NCBI GenBank assembly: GCA_002420005.1
Contig: DIHE01000084.1
Coordinates: 1 to 37,090, forward strand
Origin: Holophagales bacterium UBA5704
GTDB lineage: Bacteria; Acidobacteriota; Thermoanaerobaculia; Multivoradales; UBA5704
Direction: 5' to 3'
DNA length: 37,090 bases
Shown here: one piece after another, positions 16,819 to 24,765 of the stretch
How the letters are laid out: every line of letters begins with the position of its first letter
How positions within the stretch are numbered: the first letter of the stretch is position 1
Made by a program: the position numbers and the translations under genes
Notes under the pieces: generated by a model
Told to the model about the DNA's origin: nothing
The model's input: only the letters and a program-made list of their open reading frames with translations
Databases searched by the model: none

Positions 16819-19014
16819 GTGAATCCAACCTTCCCCCTCCTCCCCCGCCGGCTCGGCCGCGTGGTGGCCGTCGTGTCGTCTCTTTTCGTGGGCTCCGCCG
16901 CGCTGTGGGCGTGCGGGCCGTTCATCCCGCGCTGGCTGCTGGGATCGGAGCGCCTGCTCGTCCCCGCGCCGGAGGGACTGCTGCGCTTCGAGCTCGGCCG
17001 GCTGACCTTGGCCCCCATCCCCAAGGCGCTGCCCGCGGACGATCCCTGGCAGCAGACGACCGACGCCGACCTCGCCGAGGTGGCGCACGCCCTGGAGACG
17101 GCGAAGGTGCCGGCGGCCGAGCGCAGCGCGACGCTCGAACGCTACACCGCGGTGCGCAATGCGCTGCAGCAGTACGCGGCCTCGGTCGTCGTGTTCGAGA
17201 ACGTCAGCGAGCCGCTCTATCCCGAGGAGGAGATGGAGGGTGAGGAGACCGCGCCCGCCGAGCTGCCCGCGGACCTCGCCGTGCCGGCCGGGCTGCCGGG
17301 GGAGATCGCCGACTACCTGACCGGCGCCCTCGCCTACCACCGGGGCGATCTCGAGCGGGCCACCGCCACCTGGGAGAAGCTGCTGAAGCGGCCGGAGGGC
17401 GAGCGGCGCCTGCGCTCCACCTGGGCGGCGTACATGCTCGGCAAGACGCATCTGCGGCAGGCGCGTCCGCAGCAGGCGATCACCTGGTTCCAACGCACCC
17501 GCGAGATCGCCGGCGGGAAGGACTTTGCCGACAGCCTCGGCCTCGCCGCCGACAGCCTCGGCTGGGAAGCCCGGGCCGAGCGCGATCTGGGGCATTTCGA
17601 CAAGGCGCTGGTGCTCTATGCCCGCCAGGCGAAAGCCACGATTCCGGGAGCCTCCAGCTCCGTCCAGCTCGTCTCCCGCCAGGCGTTCAAGGCCGGGCCG
17701 GCAGCCCTCGCCACGATCGCCAAGTCGGCGGAGGCCCGCAGCATCCTGACCGCCTTCCTGGTCTCCGATGCGAGCGCGCCGTGGGAAGAGTGGGAGCTCG
17801 ACGAAGCCGAGGAGGCCGCCGGGCCGGACGCACCCGCGGTCGATCCCGACGTCGCCGCCTGGCTCGCGGCGTTGCAGAAGGCCGGGGTCAAGGACGTGGA
17901 GGGGGCCGACCGAATCGCCTGGGCGGCCTACCAGGGAGGCGATCTCACCGCGGCCCGCCAGTGGCTCGACCGGGCACCGGCCGACGCACCGATGGGCCGC
18001 TGGGTCCGCGCCAAGCTGTTGCTGCGCGACGGCAAGCTCGCCGAAGCGCAGAAGCTCCTCGACGCGACGGCGGAGGCGCTGCCGGACCCGAAGCTGAGCG
18101 AGGAGGAGGTCTGGGACCACAACGCTGAATCGGTGGGCGGCAAGATCGCCACACCTTCCCTCGCGATGGGCGAGTCCGCGGTTCTCCTCACCACGGCCGG
18201 AAAGTACACCGAGGCGCTGGACCGTTTCGTTCGAAGCGGCTTCTGGATGGACGCCGCCCACCTCGCCGAGAAGGTCCTCACCGTCGACGAGCTGAAGGCC
18301 TACGTGGACGCCAACTGGCCGGCCGACCTGGTCAAGGACATTCCTGAATATCCCAGCTACAACGAGGGCCTCGCGGAGGCGCCCGGCAATCTGGTGGCGC
18401 GCGACCTCCGCTATCTCCTCGGCCGCCGGCTGGTGCGCGCCGGCCGTTACAACGACGCCCGGATCTATCTCGCCGCCGGAGGGCAGGACGGAACGCTGGC
18501 CACCCTGGCCGACGCCCTGCGCCAGGGCAACGACGCCGGCCGCACCGCCGAGCAGCGGGCCGGCAGCCTGTTCCGCGCCGCCTGCGTGACGCGCAAGCTG
18601 GGCCTGGAGCTGATGGGGACCGAGCTGGGTCCAGACTGGGCCCTCTTCTTCGGTGAATACGAGCTCGAGCTCCCGCCGGGCGATCTGGCCTGGCGGGAGA
18701 AGAATCCGCACCTGAAGCCCGGACCCGGGGAAGCGCAGGCCGTGGCGAGCGCCGCGCCCGATCCGCTCAAACGCTTCCACTACCGCTACCGCGCCGCCGA
18801 GCTGGCCCGCCAGGCCGCCGCGCTCCTCCCCGACGGAACGGATCGGAAGGCGCTCTATCTGGCCACCGCCGGAACCTGGCTCAAAGCCCGCGACGCAGAC
18901 GCCGCCCGTCCGTTCTACAAAGCCTTGGTCGCCTGCTGCTCCGCGACCAAGCTCGGCCAGGCGGCCCAGAAGGCGCGGTGGTTCCCGGAAGTTCCGGAGT
19001 GCGCGATGGAGTAG
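16819..19014 (+). CDS. large helical-repeat (TPR-like) lipoprotein of unknown function
   Basis: 731 aa. The GTG start is preceded by AAGGAG at 6 nt, a strong ribosome binding site. The N-terminus carries a signal sequence ending SAALWACGPF; Cys32 fits a lipobox (L-W-A-C), so an anchored, extracytoplasmic protein is likely. The rest is Ala-rich and helical, with several TPR-like pairs (for example IADYLTGALAYHRGDLERAT, WAAYMLGKTHLRQARPQQAI, DRFVRSGFWMDAAHLAEKVL, RRLVRAGRYNDARIYLAAGG). I do not recognise a catalytic domain. Comparable large TPR lipoproteins in environmental bacteria are uncharacterised and may scaffold envelope complexes. A divergent NFACT-R gene lies upstream and a convergent small membrane protein gene lies downstream. 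Confidence 0.75.
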   Translation: MNPTFPLLPRRLGRVVAVVSSLFVGSAALWACGPFIPRWLLGSERLLVPAPEGLLRFELGRLTLAPIPKALPADDPWQQTTDADLAEVAHALETAKVPAAERSATLERYTAVRNALQQYAASVVVFENVSEPLYPEEEMEGEETAPAELPADLAVPAGLPGEIADYLTGALAYHRGDLERATATWEKLLKRPEGERRLRSTWAAYMLGKTHLRQARPQQAITWFQRTREIAGGKDFADSLGLAADSLGWEARAERDLGHFDKALVLYARQAKATIPGASSSVQLVSRQAFKAGPAALATIAKSAEARSILTAFLVSDASAPWEEWELDEAEEAAGPDAPAVDPDVAAWLAALQKAGVKDVEGADRIAWAAYQGGDLTAARQWLDRAPADAPMGRWVRAKLLLRDGKLAEAQKLLDATAEALPDPKLSEEEVWDHNAESVGGKIATPSLAMGESAVLLTTAGKYTEALDRFVRSGFWMDAAHLAEKVLTVDELKAYVDANWPADLVKDIPEYPSYNEGLAEAPGNLVARDLRYLLGRRLVRAGRYNDARIYLAAGGQDGTLATLADALRQGNDAGRTAEQRAGSLFRAACVTRKLGLELMGTELGPDWALFFGEYELELPPGDLAWREKNPHLKPGPGEAQAVASAAPDPLKRFHYRYRAAELARQAAALLPDGTDRKALYLATAGTWLKARDADAARPFYKALVACCSATKLGQAAQKARWFPEVPECAME

Positions 19015-19040
19015 GTTGCGCCGGCGGGCGGCGGCGCAGA

Positions 19041-19283
19041 TCAGCGCGGAGTGACGTTCTTCTCGATCCGGGTGTCCGGCTGACCCGGATCGGGTTGCGG
19101 ATCGCGGCGCCGCAGCATGGCCAGCATGGCGGTCAAGAGGGCGAGCAGCGCCTCGTCGACGAACGGGATGAAGTCCGGGATGACGAGGTCTGCTCCCAGG
19201 AGCAGGGCGGCGAGGAAGAACAGCTGGGGAAACCGCATGCGCCCGATGAACCGTGACAAGAGGCCTTGATCTGCCATGATCAT
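19041..19283 (-). CDS. small membrane protein (DUF6116/DUF1232-like)
   Basis: 80 aa. One or two hydrophobic segments are present: FPQLFFLAALLLGADLVIPD and FIPFVDEALLALLTAMLAML, followed by a charged tail (RRRDPQPDPGQPD). The DLVIPDFIPFVDE stretch recalls the DxIPDFIP signature of DUF1232/YkvA-type and DUF6116 small membrane proteins, whose function is unknown. Of two possible starts (19283 and 19277) the first has GAGGGAG at a workable distance. It lies between the convergent lipoprotein gene and the divergent hydrolase gene. Confidence 0.6.
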   Translation of the reverse strand: MIMADQGLLSRFIGRMRFPQLFFLAALLLGADLVIPDFIPFVDEALLALLTAMLAMLRRRDPQPDPGQPDTRIEKNVTPR

Positions 19284-19358
19284 CGAAGAATAGCTCCCTC
19301 GCCGCCGGGCTGCAATGGGCCGGGGCCGGAGGAAGGCTTCGCAGGACGCGGAGAACCC

Positions 19359-20144
19359 ATGAACGAAATCTGGTTCGAGAGCACCGGAACCCGCCTGTTC
19401 GCCGTTGAGGACGGTGCCGGGCCGGCGGTGGTGGTCATGCTCCACGGGGGGATGGCCAGCCACGTGGCGAGCCTGCCCCTGGTCGCTCCCCTCATCCCGC
19501 GCTTCCGGGTCGTCACCCCCGACGTACGGGGCAATGGCCGCTCCCGGGATGGCTCTCCCCTGACCTTCGACCGCCTCGCCGACGACGTCGCAGCTCTCCT
19601 GGATCATCTCGGTGTGGAGCGGGCCGTGATCGGCGGCGTCTCGGGAGGCGCCGGGGTCGCCCTGCGTTGCGCGCTGCGGCACCGGGAGCGGACGGCCGGG
19701 CTCGTGCTGGTCAAGCCCGTCCATGGCGGCGAGGAGCTGGGATACACCGCGGCCCAGAAGCAGACGTTCGCCGGGATGGACGCCGTCGCCGGCCGGGCGC
19801 TCGATGAGGGGGTTCAGGTCCTGCGGCCCTTGTACGCCAACCTGCCGCCGGAAATCCGGGAGAAGGCGCTCGCCATGATCGAAGGCTTCGATGCGGCGAG
19901 CGTCGTGGCGACCAGCCACTTCATCGCCTCCGGTGCACAGCCGTTCACCACGGCGGCCGACCTGGAGGCGATCAGCCTCCCCACCCTTCTCGTCCGCGGC
20001 GACGATCCCCTGCATCCGGCCGAGGTCTCGGATCTCTACGCCCGGCACCTCCCGCAGTGCCGGACGGCCCCGGCCTCGACCGCCGACGTGGCGGCGGAGA
20101 TCGCCGCCTTCTGCGAGGCCATCGACCCCGCTAGTCGACCCTGA
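19359..20144 (+). CDS. alpha/beta hydrolase family protein
   Basis: 261 aa. An alpha/beta hydrolase fold with the oxyanion motif MLHGGMAS, strand VVTPDVRGNGRSRD, nucleophile elbow GGVSGGAG (Ser in GVSGG) and a late acid in LLVRGDDPLHP. A ribosome binding site GGAG stands 6 nt before the ATG. The usual catalytic His after the acid is not evident: the tail (RTAPASTADVAAEIAAFCEA) has none, and the only nearby His residues are in DPLHP and YARHLP. It may use one of those or be a binding protein. Substrate unknown. Its 3' end overlaps the convergent TonB-like gene by 14 bp. Confidence 0.82.
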   Translation: MNEIWFESTGTRLFAVEDGAGPAVVVMLHGGMASHVASLPLVAPLIPRFRVVTPDVRGNGRSRDGSPLTFDRLADDVAALLDHLGVERAVIGGVSGGAGVALRCALRHRERTAGLVLVKPVHGGEELGYTAAQKQTFAGMDAVAGRALDEGVQVLRPLYANLPPEIREKALAMIEGFDAASVVATSHFIASGAQPFTTAADLEAISLPTLLVRGDDPLHPAEVSDLYARHLPQCRTAPASTADVAAEIAAFCEAIDPASRP

Positions 20145-22134
20145 AACTAACGCTCAACTGATAGTACACGCTGACCGGTTTTCCGTCCAAGGTGGCGGGC
20201 TGGAACCGCCAGTTGCAGAGCGTGAGCAGGGACTTGAGATCCAACCTCGGGGTCAGGCCTTTGACCACCCAGGGCTGCGCGACCCGTCCATCCTCGGCGA
20301 TCAACGCATCCACGATGATGGTGCCCTGGATCCGGGCGAGGCGATCCCGGGTCGAGTATTCAGGAACCCCACCACCCGGGATCTTCTTCGGCCGCTCGAC
20401 GGTCTCACCGGTCGGCGCCGCACCGGCACGGAAGACCTTTTTGTCCAACAGCCAGGGATTGCCCGCTTCCAGCAAGGCCCCGGCGGCTCCATAGGCGGAC
20501 AGATCGGCGTGGTAGAGGGCACCGCCCGAAACGCTCTGGGCGACATGCCAATAGCAATCCCCCAAGGAACCGCCCAGACCCGCGTCGGCCAACGCAAGGA
20601 AGGCCACGGCGGCCCCCGAGCGCACGGGATCACCGCTTCCGCCCTCCTCGGTGACCCTCCCGACCAGGGCCAAGGCGCGGTTGCGTGCCTCGCTCCACTG
20701 CTGCTTCAAGAGAAGAGCATGCACCTCACCCCACGCTCCGGCGAGCGGAGCGATCTCCGCCAGCGGCGTCTCGACACGCGGCGGAAGCTCGACGTCGAGG
20801 AAAACGGCGACCGGCTGCCCATCGCGGCGGGCGGGTTCGAAGCGCCAGGTCCGAACCGCTTCCAGCGCCGCCCAGCGCATCGCATCGTGCCGTCCGGCGA
20901 TCACCCGCGGCTCCACGACCCTCCCCTGGGCATCGATCACCAGCTGGAGCCGCACCCACCGGGGGGCTTGTGGCGAGCTCAGAAACTCAGGAATGGCCGG
21001 TTCCTCGCCCTCGATCTTCCGGGGCGGTGTCGAGCCGGGTGGGAGATCTGCGACCGCGACCGCCTCCAGACCGGCGGGAGCCTCTCCGCTGCGGCGCAGC
21101 ACGTGCTGCGCCAGAAAGGCGCCGGCTTCTCCCTGGGCCCCCAGATCGAGGTCGTATCCGGGTTGAAGGTTCTGCGAGACGAGCCAGTGCCAGGACGCCT
21201 CCGCCTTCCGGCCCGTGCCCGCCTCCGCCAGTGCCAAGGTCCGCAGCCCTGCCGCCAGCACTCCGGGCTCCGGTAGCTTCCGGAGCCGCGAGACCAGCTT
21301 CTCAACCGCCGGAAGGACCGTATCGCCTTCGCCTTTCCGGAGCCGGTCGTCGAGATCCGCCAGCCGCATCACGATGCACTGGAAAGTTTCGGGGGGTGCG
21401 GCAGCCGCCTGCCGAAGCCCCCGGTTCGAAATGCGCGTCCGCAATAGAGCCGGAACCGCCATACCGTCGGCACGGGCCGGCTCGAACCGCCACCTGCGCA
21501 GGCTCTCGAGAGCCACCAAGGCGAGGCTCGGGAATTTCTGCCCGGTCAGCAGCACCGGCTCGATGACCCGCCCATCGGCCCCGATCATCACTTCCACCTC
21601 GACGTCGGCCGCGATGCAGGAGTCGGCCAGCGCTTTCGGCGCCCTCGGATCTTCCTGGCCCAGCACCTGCGGCGGCTCGTAGGAACCCGCGGCCGGGAGC
21701 GGCGGCCCGGCCACAGGGGCTCCGCCCGGCTCCCGGAGCCGGAAGCGCTCGAGACCGGCACCGGCCGGTCCATAGGAAGCGAGCGACACCTCGCGAAACC
21801 GGGCATCCAAGTTCTGCCCCAGATGCAACAGCCAGACAGCTTCTTCCCGGTTCCCCAGGGCCGACTCGGCCACCGCCTGCTGCACCAAAGCGAGAGCGAG
21901 CATCGGTGAGGTCGCCTCCCCCGCCACCATCCCGTCGACCATTTCTTCGATCAAGCCACGAGACGCTTTCGCCACTGCGTTCCATTCCTGCCGGCGCAGC
22001 CGCTCTTCCTGAGTCTGCAGGTCCACTTTCCAGCGCGAGAAGGACTCCTCGGGAGCCTGCTGAGCAGAAAGCTGCATAGGGATCAGAGACAAGACAAGAG
22101 CGAGCGCAGCCGAAAAGCACAAGGTTCTCATCAT
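20131..22134 (-). CDS. secreted protein with three TonB C-terminal-like repeats
   Basis: 667 aa. Signal peptide at 1-29 (LCFSAALALVLSLIPMQLSA). Three TonB-C-like beta segments recur at about 160-230 (SLALVALESLRRWRFEPARA), 420-450 (AMRWAALEAVRTWRFEPARR) and the C-terminus (LDLKSLLTLCNWRFQPATLD), each preceded by a GxxxxP(R/K) strand and separated by helical, TPR-like regions of about 150 residues. TonB-type proteins normally have one such domain after an N-terminal membrane anchor and a Pro-rich linker, both missing here. It therefore probably does not energise outer-membrane transport in the classic way; Acidobacteriota carry many such unassigned proteins. GAGGAG 5 nt before ATGATG fixes the start. 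Confidence 0.75.
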   Translation of the reverse strand: MMRTLCFSAALALVLSLIPMQLSAQQAPEESFSRWKVDLQTQEERLRRQEWNAVAKASRGLIEEMVDGMVAGEATSPMLALALVQQAVAESALGNREEAVWLLHLGQNLDARFREVSLASYGPAGAGLERFRLREPGGAPVAGPPLPAAGSYEPPQVLGQEDPRAPKALADSCIAADVEVEVMIGADGRVIEPVLLTGQKFPSLALVALESLRRWRFEPARADGMAVPALLRTRISNRGLRQAAAAPPETFQCIVMRLADLDDRLRKGEGDTVLPAVEKLVSRLRKLPEPGVLAAGLRTLALAEAGTGRKAEASWHWLVSQNLQPGYDLDLGAQGEAGAFLAQHVLRRSGEAPAGLEAVAVADLPPGSTPPRKIEGEEPAIPEFLSSPQAPRWVRLQLVIDAQGRVVEPRVIAGRHDAMRWAALEAVRTWRFEPARRDGQPVAVFLDVELPPRVETPLAEIAPLAGAWGEVHALLLKQQWSEARNRALALVGRVTEEGGSGDPVRSGAAVAFLALADAGLGGSLGDCYWHVAQSVSGGALYHADLSAYGAAGALLEAGNPWLLDKKVFRAGAAPTGETVERPKKIPGGGVPEYSTRDRLARIQGTIIVDALIAEDGRVAQPWVVKGLTPRLDLKSLLTLCNWRFQPATLDGKPVSVYYQLSVSFRVD

Positions 22135-22195
22135 GGCGCCTCCTCGGGGCAAGACAGCCCGATTCTACAGCCACGCGCAGGCTGACGCTGTTGGA

Positions 22196-22201
22196 TAGAC
22201 T
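22196..22201 (+). promoter_or_regulatory. -10-like TAGACT before the SRPBCC gene
   Basis: TAGACT (in TTGGATAGACTT) lies 24 bp before the ATG at 22226, placed to give a leader of about 18 nt that contains the AAGGAG ribosome binding site. Confidence 0.4.
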
Positions 22202-22225
22202 TGGATCTGACCAAGGAGCCCTTCC

Positions 22226-22708
22226 ATGCACATCGTTCGCCCCCATCGCGTCACCCATACCTACACGCAGCACCTGGTGGCCGGACCCCACCGCGTCTTT
22301 CCGCTTCTCTGTCCGGTTCGCGAGGCGGAGTGGCTGGACGGCTGGGATCCGCTCCTCGTGCAAAGCCACTCCGGAGTGGCCGAGCCGGACTGTGTGTTCC
22401 TGACCCCGGCAACGCCCCACAACGCCATCTGGTACATCACCCGGCACGAACCGGAAAGCGCCTTCGTCGAGATGCTCAAGATCACACCGGACGTCACCGC
22501 CTGCCGGCTCGCCATCAAGGTGCGTGCGGCGGAAGACGGCGGCAGCGACGCCATCATCAGCTACAGCCACACCAGCCTCGGATCGGAAGGAGATGCGTTT
22601 CTCGCCACGTTCACCGCGGAGTACTACGAGAAATTCATGCGTGAATGGGAGGGGCGGATGAACTACTTTCTGGTCCACGGCAAGGCGCTGGTCGGGGAGG
22701 GGGGCTGA
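22226..22708 (+). CDS. SRPBCC (START-like) family protein
   Basis: 160 aa. The N-terminal strand and VAGPHRVFPLLCPVREAEWL, then GWDPLLVQSHSGVAEPDCVF, followed by WYITRHEPESAFVEMLKITP and a C-terminal helix FTAEYYEKFMREWEGRMNYF, fit the SRPBCC fold, a hydrophobic-ligand-binding helix-grip domain. Ligand and role cannot be told from sequence. AAGGAG stands 7 nt before the ATG. It is divergent from the TonB-like gene and apparently monocistronic. Confidence 0.7.
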   Translation: MHIVRPHRVTHTYTQHLVAGPHRVFPLLCPVREAEWLDGWDPLLVQSHSGVAEPDCVFLTPATPHNAIWYITRHEPESAFVEMLKITPDVTACRLAIKVRAAEDGGSDAIISYSHTSLGSEGDAFLATFTAEYYEKFMREWEGRMNYFLVHGKALVGEGG

Positions 22709-23084
22709 GGCCGCCTCGGGGAGGACCGCGAGATCGCGGTGAGCCCGGAGGATCGCGAAGTCACGGTGACTCAGGCACAGCGGGCGGAGATCTTGGAGTG
22801 TTCCGACCTGGATCGGCTACGACGTTGGCTGCACCCGGCCGGCTCGGCAGCAATACGGGTCGGCCGGGAGCCGCTCCGCCCCAACCGCCGCATCGCCAGC
22901 GCCACCATCCACACCACCAGCGACACCACAGCTCCAACGGCGCACCCGTCACCAAACCCGTATGACCGAAATCCTGAGCCGACGGCGCAGTACAAGATGT
23001 AAGGAAGGACGCCACTCGGCAGAACGGAACACAGGGTAGGTCAACGTCAGACCTCGGAAAAGGTCTATTTTGAAAGGAGACTCC
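22709..23084. other. intergenic stretch with a nosY 3'-end remnant and no intact gene
   Basis: The first 60 bp hold a short imperfect direct repeat (plus-strand EDREIAV/EDREVTV). From 22874 to 22927 lies a copy of the nosY 3' end. The last 80 bp lead into the ribosome binding site of the cysteine-rich gene (AAAGGAG). The minus-strand frame over 22771-22995 keeps one hydrophobic segment (GAVVSLVVWMVALAMRRLGR) but no credible start or end. Confidence 0.5.
22874..22927 (-). repeat. partial duplicate of the nosY 3' coding end (direct repeat copy 1)
   Basis: 51 of 54 aligned bases match 23478-23540, with one 9-bp in-frame gap. Translated on the minus strand it gives VSLVVWMVALAMRRLGRS against VSLVVWMVVPPVLAVRRLGRS at the NosY C-terminus. 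Confidence 0.75.
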
Positions 23085-23405
23085 ATGAAAAAGGTTTGCT
23101 GGCTTCTTCTCGTCGGGCTCGCTCTCTTGGCGGCGCCGTCCCAGGCGATCATCCTGACCTGTGACGACATCTGTACCTGCTCCGTGTCGTGCGCGACGCT
23201 CTGCCGGCCCGCGCCAGGCCTCCCCTATACGACCTGCGGAGCTCTGGCACTGGACTGCATTCAGAATTGCGGAGCCTCCGCCGGTCTCACCACGGCGCCG
23301 GCCTGTGCCCCCGCCGAAAGCGAGGCTCCTCTGTTCACGGCCGAGGCCCCTGCCCCGGTCCCAGCCCCGGCCCCGGCCGAGGCTGCGGCGCAGCCGGCCA
23401 ACTGA
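23085..23405 (+). CDS. small secreted cysteine-rich protein
   Basis: 106 aa. Signal peptide (KKVCWLLLVGLALLAAPSQA, residues 2-21), a compact core with eight cysteines in about 40 residues (TCDDICTCSVSCATLC, TTCGALALDCIQNCG) and one more in APACAP, then an Ala/Pro tail (APAPVPAPAPAEAAAQPAN). AAAGGAG precedes the ATG at a good distance, so it looks expressed. I do not recognise a family. The spacing suggests disulfides or a metal site in the periplasm or outside the cell. It stands alone between two copies of the nosY 3' end and is followed by a strong hairpin. Confidence 0.7.
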   Translation: MKKVCWLLLVGLALLAAPSQAIILTCDDICTCSVSCATLCRPAPGLPYTTCGALALDCIQNCGASAGLTTAPACAPAESEAPLFTAEAPAPVPAPAPAEAAAQPAN

Positions 23406-23420
23406 CCGCGGGCGGATGGG

Positions 23421-23447
23421 GGCTGCGGCAAGCTGCATGCCGCAGCC
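23421..23447. terminator. hairpin after the cysteine-rich gene, between it and nosY
   Basis: GGCTGCGGCA and TGCCGCAGCC form a perfect 10-bp stem with a 7-nt loop. It lies 15 bp after the plus-strand stop and 20 bp after the end of the minus-strand nosY, so it can serve both directions. No T-run follows on either strand. Confidence 0.5.
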
Positions 23448-23467
23448 GCTCCTCTCCGTCTCCCCCT

Positions 23468-24310
23468 CTACACGTCACTCCGCCCCAAACGCCGCACCGC
23501 CAGCACCGGCGGCACCACCATCCACACCACCAGCGACACCGCCAGCAGCAGCCCGGCTCCCACCGGGCCATGGGTGAAGCGCAGGAAGGCGAGCGACGCG
23601 GCGCCAAAGGCGGTGGTCCCTTCGGCGGCGAGGAGGGCTCCGGTGCGCACGGCGTCGGCGGGATTGAGGAGGACGGAGACGATGAGGAGGCGCGAGGCGG
23701 CGCCGGAGGGGAGGAACGAGGCGAGGCCCAGGGCGACGGCGTCGAAGACGAGAACCAGCACGAACCAGACGACGAGCGCCAAGGCCAGGACCCGCGCGCG
23801 TCCCCGGGCCGGCGAGCCGGCGGCCAGGAGGGCGGCAAGACCGAGGAAGATCGCGGTCAGCACGAGAGAGCCGAGGCCGAGGAGGAGGAAGGTGCCGAGC
23901 CCGTCGCTCCCCGCCTGCTGGAAGATCAGCACGCCCGCGGCGCCGAAACCCAGGGCCTGGGCGGCGGCGAGCGCTTCGAAAAGGCCCAGGAGCTTGCCGA
24001 GGAGGAGGGTCCGCCGCGCCACCGGCTGCGAGAAGAGAAGCTCGGCCGCGCCGCGATCCGGGGTCAAGGCGAGGGCTCCCATCAGCAGCGAGGTCAAGGG
24101 GACGAGCAGCAGGACCAGTTGCACCAGCGAGGCCGCAGTGCGCCCGAAATCCTGCACGCCGTGCCCGCCGGTCAGGATGTAGCCCGAGCCGGCCACGGCC
24201 AGCGCCAGGGCTGCAAAGACCAGCGCGAAGATCTGCGTCCAGCGCGAACGGACGGCCAGGACCAGCTCCTGGCGGGCGCAGAGCAGGAGCAGCGAGGTCG
24301 CTTCTTTCAT
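23468..24310 (-). CDS. nosY: ABC-2 type membrane permease of the Nos maturation system
   Basis: 280 aa with about six membrane helices (for example WTQIFALVFAALALAVAGSG, LLLGLGSLVLTAIFLGLAAL, VLALALVVWFVLVLVFDAVA and the last LAVSLVVWMVVPPVLAV) and the NosY feature TPDRGAAELLFSQPVARRTL on the loop after the second helix. NosY forms an ABC complex with NosF and works with NosD and NosL in assembling the copper-sulfide (CuZ) centre of NosZ. The start overlaps the nosL stop by 4 bp. It is the last gene of the operon; the bases just inside its stop are duplicated at 22874-22927. Confidence 0.9.
   Translation of the reverse strand: MKEATSLLLLCARQELVLAVRSRWTQIFALVFAALALAVAGSGYILTGGHGVQDFGRTAASLVQLVLLLVPLTSLLMGALALTPDRGAAELLFSQPVARRTLLLGKLLGLFEALAAAQALGFGAAGVLIFQQAGSDGLGTFLLLGLGSLVLTAIFLGLAALLAAGSPARGRARVLALALVVWFVLVLVFDAVALGLASFLPSGAASRLLIVSVLLNPADAVRTGALLAAEGTTAFGAASLAFLRFTHGPVGAGLLLAVSLVVWMVVPPVLAVRRLGRSDV
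23478..23540 (-). repeat. nosY 3' end, direct repeat copy 2 (within nosY)
   Basis: The intact counterpart of 22874-22927. It starts 8 bp from the nosY stop and carries 9 extra bases (part of the VPPVLAV codons). Confidence 0.75.
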
Positions 24311-24765
24311 GGAGTCCCTCCCGGAGGGCCGGCCGGCCCGAACACGTCGTGCGCCGTCAGGTGGACGCCGCCCGCCGCCGCGGGATCGGCCTGCCGCGAG
24401 GCCTCGTCCGCATGGGCGATCAGGTGCGAGCCCATCGGGGTCGCGCGGTTCTCGTCCTTCGTATAGACCGCCCGCGCCGCCGGTACCCAGGCATCGGTGC
24501 GGTGATCGGCCACGTAGGCGATCGCTCCCTCCCCCAGGCGCGGGTGCCCGGCCAGGAAATCGCGCAGGCACCCCACGTCGTCGAAGAACAGAGGCTCCTC
24601 CGCCGGGGCCACGATCTGCGCCGCGTAGTGGACGTCCGACGCCATCATGCGGCAATGCCGGCACGCCTCGTTCGCCGTGTCGAGCGGCACGGGCTGCGGC
24701 GGACCCTGGGTGCAGGCGGCGAGGCCGAGGAGGGCGACGAGCCCGAGGAGCAAGACCGCCCTCAT
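24307..24765 (-). CDS. nosL: copper chaperone lipoprotein of the Nos system
   Basis: 152 aa. Lipoprotein signal with lipobox LAAC (ALLGLAACTQG), then the Cu(I)-binding motif CRHCRMM, the fold-typical DDVGCLRDFL, and the C-terminal MGSHLIAH region. NosL delivers copper to the NosDFY complex for NosZ maturation. ATGA overlaps join it to nosF upstream and nosY downstream. Length and motifs are normal for the family. Confidence 0.92.
   Translation of the reverse strand: MRAVLLLGLVALLGLAACTQGPPQPVPLDTANEACRHCRMMASDVHYAAQIVAPAEEPLFFDDVGCLRDFLAGHPRLGEGAIAYVADHRTDAWVPAARAVYTKDENRATPMGSHLIAHADEASRQADPAAAGGVHLTAHDVFGPAGPPGGTP

Noticed and set aside
16741..18780. Long minus-strand open frame opposite the lipoprotein gene
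   Set aside because: It joins in frame to the NFACT-R gene but is Gly/Arg/Leu-rich antisense without family features. Only the last 145 codons are a real gene.
22771..22995. Possible small membrane protein on the minus strand
   Set aside because: Its hydrophobic segment is explained by the nosY 3' duplicate; no ribosome binding site is present and the rest is unstructured Arg/Ser sequence.
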